NCBI GenBank assembly: GCA_037176725.1
Contig: JAZBRS010000029.1
Span: 121,739,001 to 121,803,000, forward strand
Reading direction: 5' to 3'
Origin: Posidonia oceanica
Lineage: Eukaryota; Streptophyta; Magnoliopsida; Alismatales; Posidoniaceae
Length of the DNA: 64,000 nt
Position 1 is the first letter of the stretch; each line of letters opens with the position of its first letter. The notes below the pieces were generated by a model, which was not told the origin of the DNA, searched no databases, and worked only from the letters and a program-made list of their open reading frames with translations. The position numbers and the translations under genes were made by a program. This document shows, in pieces, positions 58,551 through 64,000 of this stretch.

Positions 58551-59229
58551 AGCACTTTTAGCTCCCCTTCACTTGGGAGGACCTTTTGCACACCCCTAGG
58601 ACCTCCTGAACACCTAGATCTGCTCTTCTCCCCTGTTCTGGCCTTCCTGCCTTGAAGCTGCAATATCTTCCGATCCGGCCGTTGGATCTTCTCAAGCAAG
58701 CTGCCCAGGCGACCGCAGCGAAGCGCTCTTCAGCATGGATCAAGCAGATCTCAGATCAGGCTCCAAGATTTCCAGGTATGTCCTCCTGAACCCCTGCATT
58801 GCATTCATTTGCATGCCATTTGCATAGTTTTCCTCGTTTTCGATTTCTGTTTCTTTGAGCATGTAGAATAGGGCCTCCTCTTCTTGTCTATCAGCTCAGA
58901 TCTCCATTTCGCGTTTCCCTATGTGTTTTGTGTTGAGTTTTCCCTGGATTTACCACTTAATGTGACTTTCTTCCCCCTTTTCCACGATCCGATCGCATCG
59001 CGAGCTTTGGGCAGCATGCGAGACACACCGTGGAACAGTTGTGGGAAATGGTCGCAAGAGAGGTGGTAATCCCCCCGTTTGCTCACTCTCCCCTTTGTAG
59101 GTCTTCACACCTACTCTGTGTGGCCCCGAACAGTGCCTGTTCTCACACATGCGCTGTTCTGCTTCTCCTTCTTCTGCCTCTAATCCTTTCCTTGCATTAG
59201 CATTCGCACAGCTTTCCGAGGTTTTATCT

Positions 59230-59470
59230 CGCTGTTTTGGCACCGTTTTGCCTGCCCGTTCTCGTTTTGGCACCGCTTTGCGTGCCTGCTTTGTCTTTCG
59301 CGTCGTTTTGCGCGCTCGTCCTATTTTTGGCACAGTTTTGCGTGCCCGTCATCGCCTTTTGCACCGATTTGCGTGCCGCCTTGCTTTCTCGCCCATTTTA
59401 CGTGCCGACCTTGTCTTTTTGCACCGTTTTGCGCGCTTTCTTGTTTTTTGCCTCGTTTCGCGTGCTTCAC
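59230..59470 (+). repeat. Short 30-bp minisatellite in the C LTR
   Basis: About eight diverged units on GCACCGTTTTGCGTGCC; the smallest array among the three 6-kb LTRs. Confidence 0.8.
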
Positions 59471-60120
59471 GCCTTTTCTCTTGCATGTCGATTGCATTGC
59501 ATGGTTTTACCGTTGTTTTGCTTTTTCGCCTGCATTTGCATATAGGGCTGTGATGCTTACTGCCTGGAGTTCTCACGAGCCAGGTTTCACCTAGTTCGGA
59601 ACACAGACAGCGTAGCTGAGCACTTAGACAGCACGTTTACTTTCCTTGCTTTGCCTCTTTCCACTTAGAGTACACCTTGAGCATTCATTTAGGCATTCAT
59701 AGGCACATAGGCATTCAATCCTGCATTTCCCTGCGTATGCGAGTGTAAGCCTAGAAAGACCGATTCTCGGGCGTGTCGGGGGTGCCTAACACCTTCCCCG
59801 CACGTAACAGGAGTCCTTGCCCTGTCTTTTGGCCCGCAATGACCGTACTGCCCTTATCCTAGGCTAGAGTCATCTCTTTTGCATGTATTTGCATTTGTTT
59901 CCTTTGCATTGCTTTGCTTTGCATTTCTTGCTTGGTTTTGCATGTTAATTCACGCATTTCCCCCGGTTTTCCTTGTCTCCCGTTAATAGACATGGTGGCG
60001 ACTCTGATTTGTCTTATCTTTCTCTTTTCTCCTCGATTTCAAGTGTTTTCGAGTCGAGCCTCTTCCTCGGATCCAATCGCCGCTAAATAGCGAGCCTGAT
60101 TCCGATCGGGATCGCTACAG

Positions 60121-60138
60121 TGGCGACTCTGCTGGGGA
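60121..60138 (+). promoter_or_regulatory. Element C primer binding site
   Basis: TGGCGACTCTGCTGGGGA, one base after the LTR end. Its first 11 bases are also present inside the LTR at 59996-60006. Confidence 0.92.
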
Positions 60139-61446
60139 AACTAGACTCCGGCTTTCGTTCCTGGCTTTTTGCTCGCCTGTTTTGCAGCCTTGTCTGCCTT
60201 GTGTGCCTTCTTTGCCTGTTTTGCTCGCTTTTCTGTGCAAACTCCTAGAAAGTCGCTTTGTGGCTACTTTGCTTAGGTTTTGCACCTCTTTCGTCTCGGT
60301 TTGCGCTCCCTTTCGCTTGGCTTTGCTTCTCTGCTTGTTTATTTACTTATTGTCTTGCTTACACCCTTACTCCCTTTACAGCTTACTTGTCTTTACTTTC
60401 CTTGCCTTACTTGCTTATTACTGCTTTAGTTATCGCACATTGCATGTCTACATACTTGTTTGGCAACAATACATGCTTTTTGAATGTTGAATGCTTCTTT
60501 TACACCTTTGCTATGTCACTACGCACGCACATGCCTTGCATACATGCCTTTTGACTCGATGAATGTTTTTCTTCACCATTATGCTCACAAACACTCGCAC
60601 ATGCCATGCACTTGCCTTTTGTTGTGTTGTATAATTGTCTGCCTGCCATGCTTAACTGATTTTCTTCCCTTTCGCACATGCCATGCCTAGGATAGTAGAA
60701 ACTTGTTTGCTCTCCCCATGGTTAACTAAAAACCGCAAGTAAAAAGAACTCCTAGGAGCAACTAGAGACTCTGAACAATCCTTCACTTCCTCTGGTTAAT
60801 AAAATGTGCAAGATAAAAGACTTTAATCATTTGCATAAGCATCATATGGGGCATGCATTCTTCTCATCTGAGTCCACCTATTAGTCTGCGAAGGGCGGTC
60901 CCGGCTTCTTGTTCCACCGCTTTGGGCGTGGCACGAGCCAGTCGGTCTGTCCCCCCTCGTCCGGGGGTCGTGTCGGTGTTAGTAGAGGGTACCACCCACG
61001 CTTTGGCGGGGTAGAGGCCACCAACGCACCACCTTGTCATTTCCTGAGCTTTGGGCCGGGAGTTAGACAGGGAACCTACTTTTCTGACCTGAGTCGGTGA
61101 CCCGTACACCCAGGGGTACCCGGAGTAGACAACCTTGCTAGGAAACACTAGTTAGGTGAGGGGGGCATACTAGAAAGCATGCATATCATTCATGCCATTT
61201 AACTAACTCATTTGCATTCATCTTTTGGTCTCTAACCCCTAATTTCCTTCTGTTGTGTCAGCGTGATCGGTATAGCGAGTTTCCCTTTGCTAGAGCTCGA
61301 GTATCGACTCCCGTTGACACCCCTTTTGCGACTTCATCCGCGACCATTCCCCCTCTGAGCTATCCACATTTGTGACGATAGCTCCTCTTAGGACTCACCG
61401 CTTGAACACTCGTCGCAGCCCTATTCTCACGCGATCTAGGTCAGCA
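60139..61446 (+). other. Element C 5' leader
   Basis: Untranslated leader with the conserved block at about 60690-61180. It is followed by a short in-frame, ATG-less extension (61372-61446) before the MAQ start. Confidence 0.72.
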
Positions 61447-64000
61447 ATGGCCCAGTACGTTAGTGAGCCTCTTTTCACTCCTGTCACGGAGGGTGTTCCC
61501 ATTCCGGCCCCTCCGGTTGCTCCTTCTGTCCCCTTTGTTCCCCCTCCGACGCCAGGGTTTCCTCCCCTGACGTCTCTAGGTTCTCAGTACGTCCCGGGAC
61601 AGTGGCAAGCATCTCTTCCTCCGGATCCGGTCGCCGAGTCCATCTTGACGACCGTTACTCGCGTTTCGGAGACGCCACTGCCCCCTCCATCCCAGGGATA
61701 CGTCGCTTTCGACATCCCTTCCACCGTCGCTGCGACCTTTGCTGTAGAATCCTTCCCTCCCAGACAGTCTGTGTCCGTGCCACTTGTTTCTCAGCCTTCG
61801 CCGGCACTGCACTTCAGCGTCCCCACTGGCGAGACGCACGAGGCGCAGTTCCAGCACCTGATGGAGCTTGCCCAGAGACTGCAGGGCATGGCTCTATCGG
61901 TTCGTCCTTCCTCTACTTCTGTCGTTCCTGAGGTTCCTCTGAGGCCAGTTCCTACATTCCATGCATCGACCTCCACACCTCCGCCTCGACCATCGTCTCA
62001 ACTGCTCACGGTTCCGACGATGGGGGCTCGTTTACCGCCTCCTGCTGCACAACACTTAGCACAGCATGCTCCACTTCCCCCTGGTGGTCAGTCCTTTGGA
62101 CCGGCTGGAGCCCAGTACCTCACTGGCTCGCTGTCTGGCACTCCGCCTGTACAGCAACTAGTGCTCCGTCATCCTACCCCTATCACAGCACAGCATGGCA
62201 TCTACTCTTCTCCTCTGACCAGGTCCAGCATCCTGCATACACTCCTGCATACACAGTCCCCCAGCACGGATACGTCGGCCATCCCGTCGCTCCACCAGGC
62301 GACGCTATGGTAGATCCGGAGGAGCACTTAGGTGCGACCCATTCGGCGTATGTGCTCGCTACCCCTGCTGATCCCTCTCCTACAGCAGCAATCCCAGACC
62401 CCATCAATAACCGGATGGACGTCTTGGAGAAGGCACTACGACTAGTGCAGGGTACTGAGCACCAGACCTACCAATTCTGGGACCTCTGCTGCTTTCCAGA
62501 GGCGGTACTCCCTCCGAAGTTCAAGATCCCGGACTTCGAGAAGTATAATGGTAGGGGCTGCCCCGTAGCACACTTGAAGGCGTATTGCGGTGATCTCGCT
62601 CAGCTTCAGGCTGACGAGAGGTTGCTGATCCGCCTGTTCCAGAAGAGTTTGACCGGGCCGGCACTCAAGTGGTTCACATCGCTTGATATGTCAGCCATCA
62701 AGACTTGGAACGACCTCAGTTAGGCGTTCCTGGAACAATACTCCTTCAACCTCGATCTGGTCCCAAAGAGGGCGGACTTGATCGCAATCAAGCAAGATTC
62801 TGGCGAGCCGTTCGGGGAGTACGTCGGCCGCTGGCGCGCCCTTGCCTCTTAGGTTCGAGATAGACCCTCTGATGAGGAGTCTATCGAGATCGTTATCAAA
62901 GGGGCGCAGCCGTCTCTCGGAGCTCTGCTTAGCATCCAACCAGTCACTACTTTTGCGGCACTCATCAGAGCTGGTGCGCGCGTGGAGAGTTCTTTGCGGA
63001 GTGGCAACTTCCCGGCTCTCTCTGCGTTCGCTAAGCAGGCAGTGATAAGCAGTAACAGTGCCAACAGCAGCGCCAACAACAACAACAGCGGCAGCAGCAA
63101 CAACCGCCCGAAGAGGAAGGATTCGCCGAAACCTGCTGTTGCATTCGTCGATTCTCCTGCTGTGCCTGTTCGCTTGCCGTCCCGGCCTGCCCCAGCTCAG
63201 ATGGTGTACGCTCCTGCACCTAGGAATCCACACACACCACACATCACTACCACCGCTAGACCGGTCTATCCTGCCGCACCGGTTCAGCAAGGCTCACACC
63301 CAAGGCAAAGAAGGCCACCCATTGAGAGGCGTAGTTTCACCCCACTGGTGGAACCACTCACGGCCATCTTGCCAAAGGTTGCATCGCTCCTGAAGTTCCC
63401 GGAGGTTCGTCCGCCGCCAAGTCCTCTGCCGCATTGGTTTAGGTCAGACCTCTTCTGCAATTTCCATCGAAGTGTCGGGCATTCGACGGACAATTGCTTC
63501 TCCCTGCGGAACGCAATTCAGGACTTGATCGAATCGAGAACGATTGTGATCGACACGCACGAGGCATCCACTCAAGCACACACTCATGCATCTGCACACT
63601 CAGCTGTTCCCCTGCATCCTGGCATCATCCGCCAACCTTTACCGGAGCACACTTATCCGGGAGGGGCGGGAACCTCAGGCATCCACTCTGTCTTTCCCTC
63701 CGGGCCTGCTACCTCTGTGGTCGACCCTTCTGATCTCATCTCTGACATCTCTGAGCCTTTCCCAGTCAGTCTCTATCTCGCGGCAGCTGCCGGCTCCGAG
63801 TCGGGAATTCACCTGATCCGACCGCGTGCTAGGCCGAAGCGCCCTCTCGCGCCTCCCACCGTGCTTCCCCAGGCTCAATCCCCTGTGCACCTTCTAGCTA
63901 GGGCCCAGCCTAGTTCCCCCATTCACCTTTTAGGGTGGCCCCAGTTACACCTTCTAGGCAGACCTCAACCTGCCCCAGCCTTCCCACCCCAACAACCATA
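61447..64000 (+). pseudogene. gag: Element C gag, nearly intact, running off the right edge
   Basis: ATG 61447 (MAQYVSEPL) opens the Pro/Ser-rich N-arm in frame 1. Around 62215 a small indel shifts it to frame 0, which carries VDPEEHLGATHSAY, the Retrotrans_gag domain (PPKFKIPDFEKYNGRG, LTGPALKWFTSLD, SFNLDLVPKRADL; about 62510-62850), an Asn/Ser tract (63050-63100), the zinc knuckle CX2HX4HX4C at 63456-63497 and PVHLLARAQ-type peptide repeats near 63880-63960. Only two nonsense codons are seen, at 62721-62723 and 62850-62852, both TAG at Gln positions. From 62853 the frame is open to the window end (about 382 codons). C is thus the best-preserved gag after D. Protease and the rest lie off-window. 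Confidence 0.88.

Larger units (their letters stand above)
54336..60119 (+). mobile_element. Element C 5' LTR, 5.8 kb
   Basis: Starts TGTTGACACCCCATCTTGGC and ends GGATCGCTACA, followed by G and the PBS. It is inserted in B at EVTRSGRV; the 5 bases before it, GAGGG (54331-54335), are the predicted TSD. Same internal order as B: ATTATCC/CTCTCTCC motifs (54745-54805), A-rich tract (55020-55790), pyrimidine/GC-rich exon-like part (55800-57480), degenerate repeats (57500-58550), short minisatellite (59230-59470), TTCGGAACAC box (59596-59605), AACAGGAGTCC box (59806), PBS-like TGGCGACTCTG at 59996-60006. Confidence 0.93.

Overview
This window is plant heterochromatin: a nest of large Ty3/gypsy LTR retrotransposons of the Tat/Ogre type, inserted into one another on both strands. 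No ordinary host gene is visible. The plant assignment rests on four things. The Gag-Pol polyproteins carry a CX2HX4HX4C Gag knuckle, a DNG-type protease, a second archaeal-type RNase H and a DD35E integrase. The 18-nt primer binding site (TGGCGACTC[C/T]GCTGGGGA) is of the tRNA-Arg type I associate with Ogre elements. There are CCCTAAA-type telomere-like repeats. A LINE-type DUF4283/zinc-knuckle ORF is present. LTRs of 3.4-6.1 kb and a 22-kb element point to a repeat-rich angiosperm; the species cannot be told.

Layout, using my own element letters. Element D (minus) runs off the left edge: gag 888-1 (open to the edge), leader, PBS 2255-2272, 5' LTR 2274-8376. From 8377 to about 11249 lies a mixed segment with telomere-like repeats around an intact 434-codon LINE ORF1-like gene. 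Element E (plus) is the oldest layer. Its LTR 3' part ends at 13527 and is fused directly to mid-gag, then gag-protease-spacer to 16750, then RT-RNase H-integrase at 42331-44852. Element F (minus, 16751-42330, possible 5-bp TSD GTCAC/TTCAC) sits inside E. It has two 3.4-kb LTRs, a PBS, complete but nonsense-riddled gag-pol, an extra DUF7745/plant-mobile-domain-like ORF, a 1.8-kb hairpin tandem array and a PPT. A solo LTR, G (plus, 27256-30624, perfect TSD ATTAG), interrupts the archaeal-type RNase H of F. Element B (plus, LTR 44853-51000, leader, gag to 54335) is inserted in the integrase zinc domain of E. Element C (plus, LTR 54336-60119, leader, gag to the right edge) is inserted in gag/pro of B.

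There are two LTR families: about 6 kb, starting TGTTGACACCCC or TGTTAACACCCC (B, C, D, probably E), and about 3.4 kb, starting TGTAGACACCCC (F, G). They share a similar last ~700 bp, a conserved leader and similar proteins, but differ upstream. Order inferred from nesting: E, then F and then G inside it; E, then B and then C; D is younger than the segment it abuts. Most inactivating changes are C-to-T type nonsense mutations (CAG to TAG, CAA to TAA, TGG to TAG, CGA to TGA) in frames that are otherwise largely preserved.

The most unusual signals are: the 29-bp hairpin units, in dimers and trimers, scattered through the 3.4-kb LTRs; the hairpin array with a 144-bp higher-order period in the 3' UTR of F; the 400-codon DUF7745-like cargo frame; a copy of the first 9-11 nt of the PBS inside the LTRs, 113-176 bp before the LTR end; and the telomere-repeat-bracketed LINE ORF.
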